Positions 1 to 11,851 of a stretch of 64,000 nt of DNA are shown here, one piece after another. The translations under genes and the position numbers were made by a program. Below the pieces are notes generated by a model, which worked only from the letters and a program-made list of their open reading frames with translations, searched no databases and had not been told where the DNA came from. How positions within the stretch are numbered: the first letter of the stretch is position 1; every line of letters begins with the position of its first letter. Source of the DNA: Rhinopomastus cyanomelas (Eukaryota; Chordata; Aves; Bucerotiformes; Rhinopomastidae). Location of the stretch: assembly GCA_013400115.1 (NCBI GenBank), contig VXBP01002533.1, positions 434,001 to 498,000 on the forward strand, in the 5' to 3' direction.

Positions 1-620
1 CCTAGTGGAATAATTTTTAACTCTCCTAAGGTTCACACAGTTCCTTGCTTGTCATCGTTTTTATTTCTGATTTATTTAAGCAGTAACAGCAACAGTTCCC
101 TCTCATAATCTTTTATAAATATTCAACCTATACAATAGGGTTTTTTTTCCTGAAATTAAGCTTCGTTTCAAACAGCAACTGAAATATTTACTGGAATAAG
201 TTTGGAAAGCTTAAAGGCCAATTAAAGAAAAACCAGTCACTACAACCTAACTGTATCTACAAAACTAACTAAACCAACAACCTCTGATACTTTGTTCATC
301 TCGGGTTTGGTAGTTGAGCAAAGTTCTATTTTTAGAAAATCCAATATGCTTCACAAATACTAATAACACTCATATTTTTATGGACATTTTAAAGCCGGCA
401 ACATACCGGGACCTGCAGCATCAATCAGAAAAACTCCTCCAGGTGCTGGAGGAAAAGCAGCAATTTGAGCAGCTGATCATAAAAAATAAAATCCAAATCA
501 CATTAAGTTCTTGCTTGGAGCCGAGGTGGGACTGTACAGCTTGTATTCCAACATGACCACATGTACCTCATACAGGAATTCCAGTGGAAAGCAGAAGTAG
601 CTTGGCCATGCAAAAAGTCA
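1..620. other. Intergenic, nothing recognised
   Basis: AT-rich DNA with no credible gene. Short open frames here lack any family resemblance or splice context. Confidence 0.6.
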
Positions 621-621
621 T

Positions 622-718
622 GGAATCACATAATGTGGTTGCAAGAGACCTTTCAGATCATCAAGTCCAACCTTCGAGCCAGCACTGCCAAGTCACCACT
701 AAACCATGTTGTTTAAGG
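622..718 (-). repeat. CR1 LINE 3'-end fragment
   Basis: Reverse-complement CR1 tail: a degenerate octamer-like start (tggaatcacataatg), then 'gagacctttcagatcatcaa' and 'gtccaacc', followed by 'caccactaaaccatgt'. This matches the older CR1 subfamilies seen again at 13.7, 20.2 and 25.2 kb. It is 5'-truncated and diverged. Confidence 0.75.
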
Positions 719-1630
719 TCAAACCAGATGAATATAATTATCTCATACTCACCCCTGTGCTTACAGCCTCTTGGGAGGAAAAAAAAAGCAGAAGTGCCCC
801 CACGAAATACACAATTCACATCTCAGAGCTGCTAACACTTCAGCTGGCCCCCAGCTCCAGTACCTGCAATCACAGCTGCAGCACAAAGCACAGAGAAATA
901 AATGTCCCTTCAGGTAGGCTGGTCCTGAGCCACTTCAGGACACAAAGGCTGAGGCAGAGGATGTGAATTCACCCCCGCTGCTGCTGGTGACACATGCACT
1001 CCCAAAGCAATCAGTGGAATGCACCAAGCTCCTTGCGTGACGCATTATTTAATAATTGCATGGCTGCATTTCAAGTCACCTCCAGTTCACGGTGACTTGA
1101 CAGCAAGAGCGGGTTGCAGTTATCCTGCACTTGAGATAATGAAGGTATAGATTATAGCTGAGAGCCCAGGGCAGACAAAAGAGGTCACACGTCCTGCCTG
1201 GATACATGTCAACATCACTTACTTGGGCTCATACATCAGGAACATCAGAAAGTTGTCCAGTCTTGTTCTGTGCACTTACCAGACCTCTGTTTGCCAGTAT
1301 CGGACATCACGCTCCCTCGAGCTGATGAAGTTCCAGTTTAATCTTTCTCGTGGTGCTGGCTGACTCCATCACAGCATCGAGTCTTGCAGATGCAGGTAGA
1401 CATCCTTGGGTAAGTCAGCTCCCAGCCAGCTCCACATCTCACGTGAACATTGTGCTGTCGGCACAGCAGCAGCAGGCAGATGTCCCCAAAGCACAGGGAG
1501 GGGAACAGAGACAGGAGGATGCTAAAATTGATCTGAATAGATCACAAACAACCACCAGCAGAGAAAAGACACTTAACTCAGACCTTTTACTATATGCTAA
1601 TACTAGATAGCCTTCAAAAACAGGGTGTTA
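719..1630. other. Intergenic, nothing recognised
   Basis: No coding exon, RNA gene or repeat could be supported. Open frames at 706-966 and 1350-1610 have no recognisable domain. Confidence 0.5.
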
Positions 1631-1705
1631 TCACAGAATTACAGAGTATTACGGGTTGGAAGGGACCTCAAAAGATCATCTAAGTCCAACTCCCTCTGCC
1701 AGAGC
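1631..1705 (-). repeat. CR1 LINE 3'-end fragment
   Basis: Begins with the inverted octamer tail (tcacagaattacagag) and continues 'ggttggaagggacctcaaaa', 'gatcatctaagtccaactcc'. Only about 75 bp remain. It abuts, tail outwards, the oppositely oriented CR1 that starts near 1725. A short tandem duplication of 'ccgggtttat' lies at the junction. Confidence 0.85.
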
Positions 1706-1724
1706 CGGGTTTATCCGGGTTTAT

Positions 1725-2838
1725 CTCCCACGGCATCCTCACAGGCAAACTAAGGCAATGTGGACTGATGATTGGGTAGTGAGGTGGACTGTGAACTGGC
1801 TGAAGGATAGAAGCCAGTGAGTAGTGGTCAGTGGGACAGAGTCTAGTTGGAGGCCTGTATCTTGTGGACTCTGCCAAGGGTCGCTACTGGGACCAGTCCT
1901 ATTCAATCCATTCATTAATGACTTGGATGAGGGATTAGGGTGCACTGTCAGCAAGTTTGCTGATAACACAAAGCTGGGTGGTGTCGCTGACACCCCAGCA
2001 GACTGTGCTGCCATTCAGCAGGACCTGGACATGTTGGAGGGCTGGGCAGGGAGTACTTGAATGAAATATAGCAAGAGCAGTGTAGAGTCTTGCATCTGAG
2101 CAAGAACAACCCAGGTATCAGTAGAGGTTCAGGACTGACCTATTGGAGAGCAGTGTAGGAGAAAAGGACCTGGGGGTCCTGGTGGAGAGCAGGATGACCA
2201 TGAGCCAGAAACATGCCCTTGTGGCCAAGAGGACCAAAATCCTGCTGGGGTAGATCAGAATGGGGGTGGTTAGCAGATCAAGAGAGGTTCTTCTGCCCCT
2301 CTATTCTGCACTGGTGAGACCACATCTGGAGTATTGTGTACAGTTCTGCAACCCTCAGTTAAAGAAGGACACTGAGCTGCTGGAGAGAGTCCAGCTCAGA
2401 GCAACGAGGATGATGAAGGAAGTGGAGCACCATCTTTATGAGGGGAGGCTGAGGGAGCTGGGTCTCTTTAGCTTGGAGAAGAGGAGACTGAGGGGTGACT
2501 TCATGAATGTTTATAAATATGTGAGGCGTGGGTATCAGGAGGATGGAGCCAGGCTCTTCTCAGTGTCATCTAGTGATAGGACAAGGGGCAATAGGTGAGA
2601 GCTGGAACACAAGAGGTTCCATATGAATGTAAGTAGGAACTACTTCCCAGTGAGGGTGATGGAGCACTGGAACAGGATGCCCAGGGAGGTTGTGGAGTCT
2701 CCTTCTCTGGAGACATTTAAGACCTGCCTGGATACATTTCTGTGTGGCTTGGTCTAGGTGATCCTGCTGTTGCAGGGGGATTGGAGTAGATGATCCTTTG
2801 AGATCCCTTCCAATCCCTGATGTTCTGTGATGCTGTGA
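1725..2838 (+). mobile_element. CR1 LINE, 5'-truncated, decayed ORF2 and 3' end
   Basis: About 1.1 kb of CR1 on the + strand. Frames at 1824-2060 and 2260-2598 are remnants of the ORF2 reverse transcriptase: a block-4-like stretch CQGSLLGPVLFNPF, then the metal-binding box as FADN at 1956-1967. The expected FADD has lost its second aspartate. Downstream comes the CR1 linker (LYSALVRPHLEYCVQF) and the 3' end at about 2700-2838 with 'gatcctttgagatcccttcc' and octamer remnants. Frames are interrupted by stops and shifts, so the copy is dead. Confidence 0.92.
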
Positions 2839-3480
2839 CCCACAATTGAAGGCAATTTCTTCATTATGTTATCATTATCGTTAGGGTTATGAGAAATACT
2901 TATTTGCCAATAAACTGGGTCCAGGTAGAATTCTCAGCGCAGCAGTTTATGTTCTTACAAGATTGGATGTCCTACCGAGCAGGCACACACATCACAGATT
3001 TAGCAGTGATTTATATTTCCCTTGACCCAGCCAAATTTCCCTCCCGTTTCCTCACCAAAGTACTCCAGGGTTTACAGTCCATCCAAAGCACCTAATTATT
3101 AATTTTGCAAAGTTTCTCCCACTGCTCACTCTCAGTCTGTCTCCTAATTTGTTGAGCTATGTCCCCTTTGATTGGCTTGGGTTTCAGTGAGATAAGATAA
3201 ATAGTAGACCCATGTTATCCACAAGTGAAGCCAGAAGCCTTTACGTCCATCTCTTTTCTTCCTAACAAGTTGTGTTCAAGTATCATACGGTGAAAACAGC
3301 ATTCATACCCTCACAGGGTCATAATGGACATAGAATAACTTTCCCTTGGGACTGGACAGGGATTAAAATAATTTCTTTTTTCCTAATGATGATAAATGCA
3401 AAACATGTTCAGTAGCTGTGGTTCCTTTTTTATCTGGGTTACACAGACAGAATCTGTCACACTGCTCTCTTACAAATTGA
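2839..3480. other. Intergenic, nothing recognised
   Basis: No support for a gene or a named repeat. Confidence 0.5.
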
Positions 3481-3590
3481 GAAGTTTAAAACCCGCCTGG
3501 ATATGTTCCTGTGCAGCTTGGTCTAGGTGATCCTGCTGTGGCTGGGGGATTGGACTAGATGATCTTTCATGATCCTTTCCAGTCCCTGTG
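3481..3590 (+). repeat. CR1 LINE 3'-end fragment
   Basis: Typical CR1 terminal block: 'gaagtttaaaacccgcctgg', 'gcttggtctaggtgatcctg', 'gggggattggactagatgat'. Only the last ~110 bp are present. Confidence 0.9.
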
Positions 3591-3752
3591 ACCTTTTACC
3601 AAGCACTTTGGAAAATCTCAAATGCATCTCAGATACGGAAGTTGTCTGTTTGCAAGGGACATTCTGAGTTAGGATTGTGGATATTCTAGGAGATGTGTTG
3701 CCTGTTTACATGCACATGAGCTAGTTTTTCTCTGTTACCTGTGCCTCACTGA

Positions 3753-3793
3753 AAAGTTACAAGAGAAGTTTTAGAAACTTCTCTTGTAACTTT
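3753..3793. repeat. Perfect inverted repeat (19-bp arms, 3-nt loop)
   Basis: Arm 3753-3771 is the exact reverse complement of arm 3775-3793, separated only by TAG at 3772-3774. It lies just upstream of, and outside, the CR1 fragment that begins near 3858. No flanking direct repeat or transposon termini are evident. Confidence 0.95.
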
Positions 3794-3857
3794 AGTATAG
3801 TACCAGAGATTCATCACTTGCAAACCTAGACATATTTGAGAAATATGTTGATGTAGC

Positions 3858-4230
3858 CTGGAGAACAAAGAGCTGAGTCTTTTTAGTTTGAAGAGGAAGA
3901 GGCTGAGAGGAGACCTCAACAGTCTCTGCAACTACCTGAAAGGACGCTGTGGAGAGGTTTGTGCTGGTCTCTTCTCACAAGTGATAGAAAAGAGGGAATG
4001 GGTAGGTTTACACTTGATATTAGGAAACATTTTTTAACAGAAAGGGTGGTCAGGCACTGGAATGGGCTTCCCAGGGAGGTGGTTGAGTCACCCTTCCTGG
4101 ATGTGTTTAAAGATCATTTGTATGAGGTGTTGAGGGATATGGTTTAGGGGTGAACTTGTAAGGTAGGGTAGGTGATTGGACTTGAAGATCCTAGGGGTCT
4201 TTTCCAACCAGAGTGATTCTGTGAAGGTTC
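3858..4230 (+). repeat. CR1 LINE 3' fragment, older subfamily
   Basis: Contains the CR1 3'-region landmarks in order: 'gagctgagtctttttagttt', 'aactacctgaaaggacgctg', 'attaggaaacattttttaac', 'tgggcttcccagggaggtgg', and a tail 'ccaaccagagtgattctgtg'. About 370 bp, diverged. The open frame at 3959-4147 is this CR1 region and not a gene. Confidence 0.88.
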
Positions 4231-6148
4231 TGTGAAGGATATCCTCAAGCAAGGAACTCTGAGTTTGCTATTGGGACAACAACAGCTAAACATGTTATTT
4301 TCTTCAAGCCTAAGATCACCTTTCTGTCAGTGGGAGGAAAGAAATTTAGGCAAGGGAGTGGCTGCTATTGTCATGCCATTACAATTGGAGACATGGATTG
4401 TTTTTAATGTTCTTTCCATTCCCAGTTAAGCAAAATAGATTGCCATCCTGGCCTTTAAATGGTCCCTTCAAATCCTGGTGTTTTCCTGCCTCTCTAAAAC
4501 AGGAAGAGATTTAGAGTGGGTGACCGCAGGAAAAAAACTATGCAGCCACATCTGCATTAATCTTGCCATGTTTTCTGCAGGATTTGGGATATTCATAACT
4601 GTGCCTTTGTCTTGTTTTTTGGACTAGCCACTTGTTTCCCAGCACCCTTGAAAACAGTTTTAAGGATCTGGGACAGAAAAATAATTCTTCCAAGACAACT
4701 GATCTCTTCATTCGTATCATTCTTATGAAAGTCATTCTATATCCTTAATACTCACCAGAATATTTGATCATGAGTCTCAGGCTAAGAACAGACTGAGAGA
4801 CTCTGACAAAATTTCTTTTATCACAGTCTTAACTAACCCAACTTAATGCAACATTTGAAATGAACTCAGGGAACTTCAGCTCATTGGTAAACTTGGGACA
4901 GCAGCCTGCTTCCGGCTGCAGGCTGCAAAGGAGTTGTTTTTCAGTCACAATCAAGGTCTTCTCCAACGTCCTCTTGATTGAGAGAGGCTTAGCATCTTTA
5001 CTTACATAATCTGGCTGCGTAACTGTTACCAATTTGAAGATGTTAACCTAGTTTACAGGAGCTGAGTTTTCTAAATAAAAAGTTAAATCTATTAATTTAT
5101 GGCAAGAACCCTCCAAATCCCCTCTAGCATTTGCTGTATTTTCAGCATCATTAGGTCCCACTTTCCCGTAGTTTAGCCTCAGAATGCTGTTACCTCTGCA
5201 CCTGGAACAGCTCCTGGTCTTTGCCTATCCAACCCCACACTGGATACCAAACTGGAAAAGTAGTTTGCTACATATCCCTAACCACCACCACTTCTTAGTA
5301 CTCCTTTTTTGACGTGGCCGTGTTGGAGGCCATGACAACATATTCCGGACAGGACTTACAGGGAACATAAATGAATGCACTGTGTTCATTCACAGCCAAG
5401 TATGATTGCTTCAATTTTTCAATTTATTAATATTTTACATACATAGAGATCCTTTTGTCCTAATGGATTCCAAAGCTAACCATTAAAAAATGGAATGGGA
5501 GTGATTTAGATATTGCCCCCCCATAATTGGATTATCCTTTCCTTGCTTCTGTGTTAAATCACTGCAGCGGCTCAGCCGACAGATGACCAAAGCCCCTGGT
5601 TTCTCAGTTGAGAAACAGCCTTTTCTTTGAGCAACAGACTTGTAATTGTAGCACAGAATTTGTCAAAAGATCCATTCTATCCCCTACTGAATTAAACTCA
5701 TAAAAGATGCAAAGAGACACATTTGTGCAGCTGACAGTGACAGCACGAGCACTGCAGATGTCACTGTTGCTGTCACTTTGTCCCACATAACTCAGGCAGT
5801 CTGGGGTATCTTTCCAGAAACAGCACAAAGCCCAATTCAGTCCTTCCCTTTTAAAGGTGGCCTTTATAGTACATGGAATTACAGCAAGCAGGAAAAGGAG
5901 GCTGCCATTTGGAGAGCAATTCCTAACTCATTTACATTTCCAGTGTTTGAACTACAGTTTCAACAAGGTACTTGTCCTTAATTTGGCCCTTTGATGCCTC
6001 GAGAAGATGCTTAGGAAGATGATTCTAAGCCAGTAGGCTCAGTGTGAACTGCTGACTGGTGCAGAACAAGGGTTTTGAAAGACCAATATTCAATCATAGC
6101 TTAGAAATTCTATGTTGTGAGAGGTTAATGGGATAGCCACGGGCCCTT
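4231..6148. other. Intergenic, nothing recognised
   Basis: No exon, RNA gene or named repeat supported. Several 60-80 codon open frames look like chance. Confidence 0.5.
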
Positions 6149-6345
6149 TTGGTTGAGTTGTTCAACTTGGTTCATGGCACACTGGGTGAAGACCTGGCTG
6201 AAGAGCACAGCAAAAAGGGCTGTAGTGAATGGAGTCACATCTGGCTGGTGACCAGTCACCTGCAGTGTTCCTCAGGGCCAGTCCTGTTCAATATGTTTAT
6301 CAATGATCCAGATGCAGGGGTTGAATACACCATTAGCAGAAATAG
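6149..6345 (+). repeat. CR1 LINE reverse-transcriptase fragment, ancient
   Basis: A short + strand piece. One frame still reads GPVLFNMFINDPDAGVEYTI, corresponding to the segment between RT blocks 4 and 5 of the better preserved copies at 1.9 and 37.9 kb (GPVLFNLFIxxLDEGxECTV). The FADD box and the CR1 3' end are missing, so it is truncated at both ends. Confidence 0.75.
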
Positions 6346-9300
6346 TCTATCTTGTTCTAGTCAATTCTGCTTACAAGGGGAAGCCAAATCATATTTATAA
6401 ACATTTTATTTTGTTCAGGATTGGAACTTAAATCAAGAAACAAAAGGGACTAATCACGGGACTGTTGCAATCATAGTGTTTTTGGAAACCAAGCAGGCAA
6501 TACCATGCAAGCCATGAGGGGTTTTACAACACTCAAGTTAATAGAGCTGTAGTTTTAAACTTGGCTCTTGTAGCATTTAACTGGCCTGGCAGGAGAATTT
6601 GAGCTGTTAAGAGTCTCATTTAGCCAATGTAAATTGTTCCAGGAGAAGTTACTGTTGAAGATTTAGGTACTCACAAGAATAACCTAATGAATAGTTGAAA
6701 GATTTTTGCTTTGGGATAGGAAGACTCTTCCATCAGCAAAAGAACGAATATTTCAGAGAAGTCTTTGAGTATTATTTGAGGGGAAATGGCAGGGAATTAC
6801 AGCAAAAATCCATTCTCAGATAATGAAATATTAAATTCCTTCAAGAAGAACTAGAAAAATAGAAATGAATACAACAGGCAGGAAAAGAAAGGACAAATCA
6901 GAAACTGGATAATGAAAACCAAGTCTGACATACTGTTCCAAGAAAGCATAAAGGAAACTGTGCCAGTGGAAAACCTGTTACGTGTCAACAACCAACACCA
7001 GAACAAAGAAAATAAAACAGCTTAAATCAAGGCTCCCTGTAAACAGGCAGCTTTAATCAGTTCAGGGTATCCTCTGTTAATTCTGTGAAAGGCAGCATTT
7101 GGAATATGAGATGGCACAGTAGGATCATTCAAAATGACATGCAGAAGAGTAACAAGTGATCAGACACAAAGTAGGAAACACTGGCACCTAAAATCTTGTG
7201 AATAAATTAGAATTACTAATTTAGATTAACAGATAAGAATAAAAGATGAGGTTCTGTGGGACATTGGAACCCATGGGGGAACAATTTCCTAATGATTTGC
7301 CCTAGAAAGTTTGGAGAGTAAAGAAATGGTGTGCCTGTCTGTGGACATAAATATATATTAGAATGTCTAGAGGGAATCTTGTGTTAATTAAGCACAGAGG
7401 CAACTGAGTTAGTTATTAATGGTCCCCAGCTGCACTGATCAATAGCTACAATAGTCCTGAAATTATAAACATGGTGCAGTTAAGTACAGTAAGTAACATG
7501 GGTGCAGTTCACTACTGTGGTATCAGTAAGCCCTTCATTATTTACAGGAAAATAGCCTACAAAACACAAGTAGTGTAGGACATTTACTAAAAAATCTTTT
7601 ACTGAATATTTATTTTATCTTTGGTCATGTAACCATGGTCAAAACATAATTACACCGGTCACTCCATGGCTTCTGCATACACAATTGGTCATGGCAGTAC
7701 ACTCTTTCTACTGACTTATCCAGTTTCAGTTGACTATTTGTCTACTGCGCTTGCATTTCCCCCATTACAGTGATTATTTGACCTCCACAGATTTACTTAT
7801 CTTGAGAATACTTGAGTAATGCAAGAAAATGCTAACCATAATTTTTCACCAATGGTAAATCTGTTGTAGAGCAGTAAATTTAAGTCACAAGTGGATGTAC
7901 CAGTTCTTAAGCCAACTTTCCATGACATGACCCAAGTAAATTTAAACTCTCTATGCTAAAAATATCCTGCTTGCACTTTTAAGTGAAGTTTTGGAGAGGA
8001 TCTGGCAGTAAAAGGATTCTGCATCACTTATCACGAAGACGTGAGTTGGGGGAGAGTGGCCAAAGAGACCTCAAAAATTCCTTGTGCATAAAAAAGTAAA
8101 TTTTCTAATGTACCCTCTCAATTAACATCGAATATTGTAAAAGAAAGGCTGCTGTCGATAACCTATGTTGGCTTAAATGGTTTATTTTGACAGTCACTCA
8201 AGAAAGTGATGTTTCAGCAATGACTGATGACCCCCCTCAAGGTTTCTTCCAAATGAGCCGAAGCAAGCTCTGCAAATACCTAGAAGAAAAACAATGTCAA
8301 AACAGTGTGCTTCAGGTAACTGTCAACATGTATGGCTAAATTAAATCAACCTGAAGCGAAGATTAAACGTTGTCATTCTGAAATGCATATCAATCTTTGT
8401 GTTTATGGAGGGGACAGCACCAAGATAACCTTGATCACTTCTGTGGATTTGGGGAGGAGGATTCACACACCCAGCTCCTTAAAATCAGTGGTCAGCAATC
8501 ACTGTTGGCTCATGGAAGCAAAAATGTAAGTGTCATGCTGAACTAATAACTGATAGTTTTGCTTTCAAGATTTAATATCTGAGATATTGAGAATGTCAAC
8601 CACAGACCTGGGGAAAGAAGCCCTAAGTTCTGAGGCATCTGAAGACTGAAAAGGTGGTAGCCTGTGGGAAATGACAACAGTGCATTTACTTCTTAAAAGC
8701 CAATCATGTTATTCAGATCACTTTCATGGATAATAAAATAATTACAGTAGAGCAGAAATAAGCTCCAGTGAAGACTAAACCGCGGGGGTTACGATAGCTG
8801 CTATTTACAGAAGCAAAGCCTGTAAAGATTTTATGTAGCTATTACTTATACATGTGATCATCTCAAATATTTAGGCTCCCTCCAGGGAGCTGGAGTTGCA
8901 CGGCTTAGCTGCGAGTTACTTCTATAAATCTGAACTGTCTGTTTCTCGTACCTTTAAATTCAAATTGCTGGCAGTATAACTGCAAGAGTCTATGTGTGAT
9001 GTAACTGGACAGAAGGCACTGCAAACTGAAAATAAAATAAAATACCTAGGCCGGGCTCTTTGCTGTGAGACAGACATTGCTGGTTAGCGTATGCAAAGCC
9101 CAGGCTGTTTTCTTATTCCCGTCGTGCTCACAGATATATTTCTTGCTATTTAAACTCTCAGCATCACTTAACACATAAAAAAGTGCATGAGCCAAAAGGC
9201 ATCTTCAGGAAGGTGTTAGGCTGCTCTGAACAGTTGACTCTTCCAATATTTACAGTCTAGGGTTCCATGCTTAGACTACAGCCATGTTTACACCTTCAGG

Positions 9301-10099
9301 ATCTGTGAGGGTTTGAGGATAAAGTGACCCCAGTTAAAGAGGGAGCTATTAGTCAATTCTGAGTTGTTTCTCAATAGAAGCTGCTATCACGTAAACTACT
9401 GTGCAGCCTATTGTTAACATTCCTGGAGTAACTGCAACTCTAGGAACTGTTTGCATGGCACTATGCAGTTAAAGGAGCTAAATTATTCAGTGAAGTATCT
9501 TTTCCTTACTTCAAACCTTGTCACAGGCTGCTACTTAGAGGAAGACTCTGCTAGAATGGGCCATTGCACTCTGATTCCAGTAGCTCCTCTTCCTGTGGTT
9601 ACTAGCAGCAATGTAGAAAGAGGCTTTCTCATAGGTTTGCAGTCTCTTATGTATTTAAATGATTCCTAAGGCCTCCTTCTTTTCTTATTCTGTGCTTCTC
9701 AGTTGTAACAGTACTGCACCAAGCTGACATTCACTTCCCAACATTCTGCCTTGAGGAAAAAGGACTGAGATCCGTCGTTGGAAGAGAGCTCTGGGGCACC
9801 CACTTCTCTTTCCTGACAATGCTTCTACAGAGTGCCCTTGTCTGAGGAGGGATTGTTTTCCCTTGCTCTGTCTTCCTTTCAGCAATGGTTCTCTAGCCAT
9901 AGTGAGGTGCAAAAAACATTCTTGTTTGACAAAGAACTTAAACTGTTCAACTCAAGTCTAAAATCTGGTCTTGTTTCAATACCTGAGGAAACTTGCCAGG
10001 GACTTACCTGGTTTACTTCACCAGATTCAGATACTGAGTCGGCAGTCTAAGTTAAAGACATGCTAAATGTCTTGACTCTAATCAAGTGACTCTAGTGAT
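6346..10099. other. Intergenic, no gene seen
   Basis: About 3.75 kb without a recognisable gene or repeat. The stretch 8770-9190 has lower apparent decay, several CpGs and an octamer-like TATGCAAA motif at about 9090, and could be a conserved non-coding element. Otherwise nothing is seen. Confidence 0.5.
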
Positions 10100-10441
10100 A
10101 TAAGAAGGGGAAATAGTTTCAGACTGAAAGAAGGTAGACTTTGGTTAAATCTTAGGAAGAAATTCTTCACTGTGAGAGTGGTAAGCACTTGAACAGGTTG
10201 CCAAGGGAGGTTCTGGATTCTCTATCCCTAGAATCATAGAATCATAAAATCATTAAGGGTCGGAAGTGACCTCAAAAGATCATCTAGCCCAATCCCCCTG
10301 CCACAGCAGTGTTCAAAGCCAGGTTGGATGGGGCTCTGGGGAACTTGGTCTATTGAGAGGTGTCACTGCCTATGGTAAGGGGATGAAAATAGATGATCTC
10401 TGAGGTCCCTTCCAATCTAAACCATTCTATGATTTTATGAT
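10100..10441 (+). repeat. CR1 LINE 3' fragment (host of a nested CR1)
   Basis: Older CR1 3' region: 'tcttaggaagaaattcttca', 'ggttgccaagggaggttctg', then after an interruption 'gttcaaagccaggttggatg' and 'ggtcccttccaatctaaacc', ending in ATTCTATGATT octamers. It is split by the fragment at 10230-10309. Confidence 0.9.
10230..10309 (-). repeat. CR1 LINE fragment nested inside another CR1
   Basis: An 80-bp inverted CR1 tail (agaatcatagaatcataaaa ... 'gacctcaaaagatcatctag' ... 'aatccccctgccacagcag') interrupts the + strand CR1 between 'tctatccct' and 'gtgttcaaagcc', which are adjacent in intact copies. It is therefore younger than its host. Confidence 0.88.
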
Positions 10442-11250
10442 AAATACACTCTGAGCGAAGTTCATCAGTTGAAATAAATTCTGTAGGCTGGTACTCCTTA
10501 TAAGTTTTTTCACTCACTCTGTGCAATGTATTGTCCATAGCATTAAGCTTGTCTTTAGAAACTTTACAGTCTACTATTTCTTCCATAAAGGGGCAACAGT
10601 TTGTAAGAAGTACTAGTGTGATACTGAAAATGTTTGTTCTTAGTAATGAAAATTAGAGACAGGATAAAAAGAAATATCAGATATGGTTAACTGGGTATTT
10701 TCAAAAAAGCAGGATACAGCATGTAAATTTCTTTGGGACAGAAGAAAGCATTTCCTCACAAATAAAGATGATACCGCGCATAACAATGCTATTCATTTCC
10801 TGGAAAGCGTGGCTGCTGTTTGAACTACAGCATCCAGTGCAAAATACTTTTCCAAAGTGTTTTAATGCCACAGAGATACATCTCGTGCATCTTTCAGTCA
10901 AAAGCTCTTTGGATCCCCTCTAGCACATAATTTCACTCCACATTTACCCTAAATATAAACCAGACATACTGAGTCACAGCTTTGTTTGGATTTCTATAAT
11001 TTCTGCTTATCAAATATGATACTAAACTTAGTATTTTGTTCCACTGAAACACATAATGGGGAATTTATATTTTTCCCTCACAGAATTGCACTCACGAGAA
11101 TGAAATTTGTAATTTCTTATTTTCACATTCTTTAGATAGAATTACCAGAATTTTAATTCTGATCAAGGATATTACTTTAAAATAAGGCTCAGTGAAGTAT
11201 TAGTTTTTACAGGTTGGTCAGTTCTCTAAAACTCAGCTAGATCACATGCA
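10442..11250. other. Intergenic, nothing recognised
   Basis: AT-rich. No gene or named repeat supported. Confidence 0.5.
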
Positions 11251-11851
11251 TTCACAGAATCACAGAAAGTTAGGGATTGGAAAGAAACATGAAAGATTAT
11301 GTAGTCCAATCTCCCTGCCAAAGTAGGACCACCCAGATCAAGTCTCACAGGAACATATCCAGGCGGGTTTTAAACATCTGCAGATAAGGAGACTTCACAA
11401 CCTCCCTGAGCAGCCTGTTCCAGGGCTCTGTCACCCTCACTGTGAAGACATTTCTTCTCATATTGATGTGGAACCTCCCACTGAGAAGAGCCTGGCTCGA
11501 TCCTCCTGACACCTGCTTTTTATATATCTACAAGCATTAAAGAGGTCACCCTTCAGTCTCCTCTTCTTCAAGTCAAAGAAACCAGCTCCCTCAGCCTTTC
11601 CTCGTAAGGGAGACGTTCCATTCCCTTCATCATCTTTGTGGCTCTGTGCTGGACTCTCCAGCAGTTCTGTGTCCTTCTGGAACTGAGGGGGCCAGAACTG
11701 AATACTATATTCCAGATGTGGTCTCACCAGCACAGAGTAGAGAGGGAGGAGAACCTCTCAACCTACTAACCACCCCTCTTCTAATCCACCCCAAGATGCC
11801 ATTGGTCTTCTTGGCCACACGGGCACATTACTGGCTCATGGCCATCCTGCA
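11251..11851 (-). mobile_element. CR1 LINE, about 600-bp 3' portion
   Basis: Inverted CR1 from its tail (ttcacagaatcacagaaagt) through 'agcctgttccagggctctgt', 'caccctcactgtgaagacat', and 'ccagatgtggtctcaccagc' to 'ttggccacacgggcacatta'. The reverse-strand frame at 11458-11733 (LVRPHLEYSIQF) is a remnant of the ORF2 C-terminal region. It is 5'-truncated and inactive. Confidence 0.93.
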
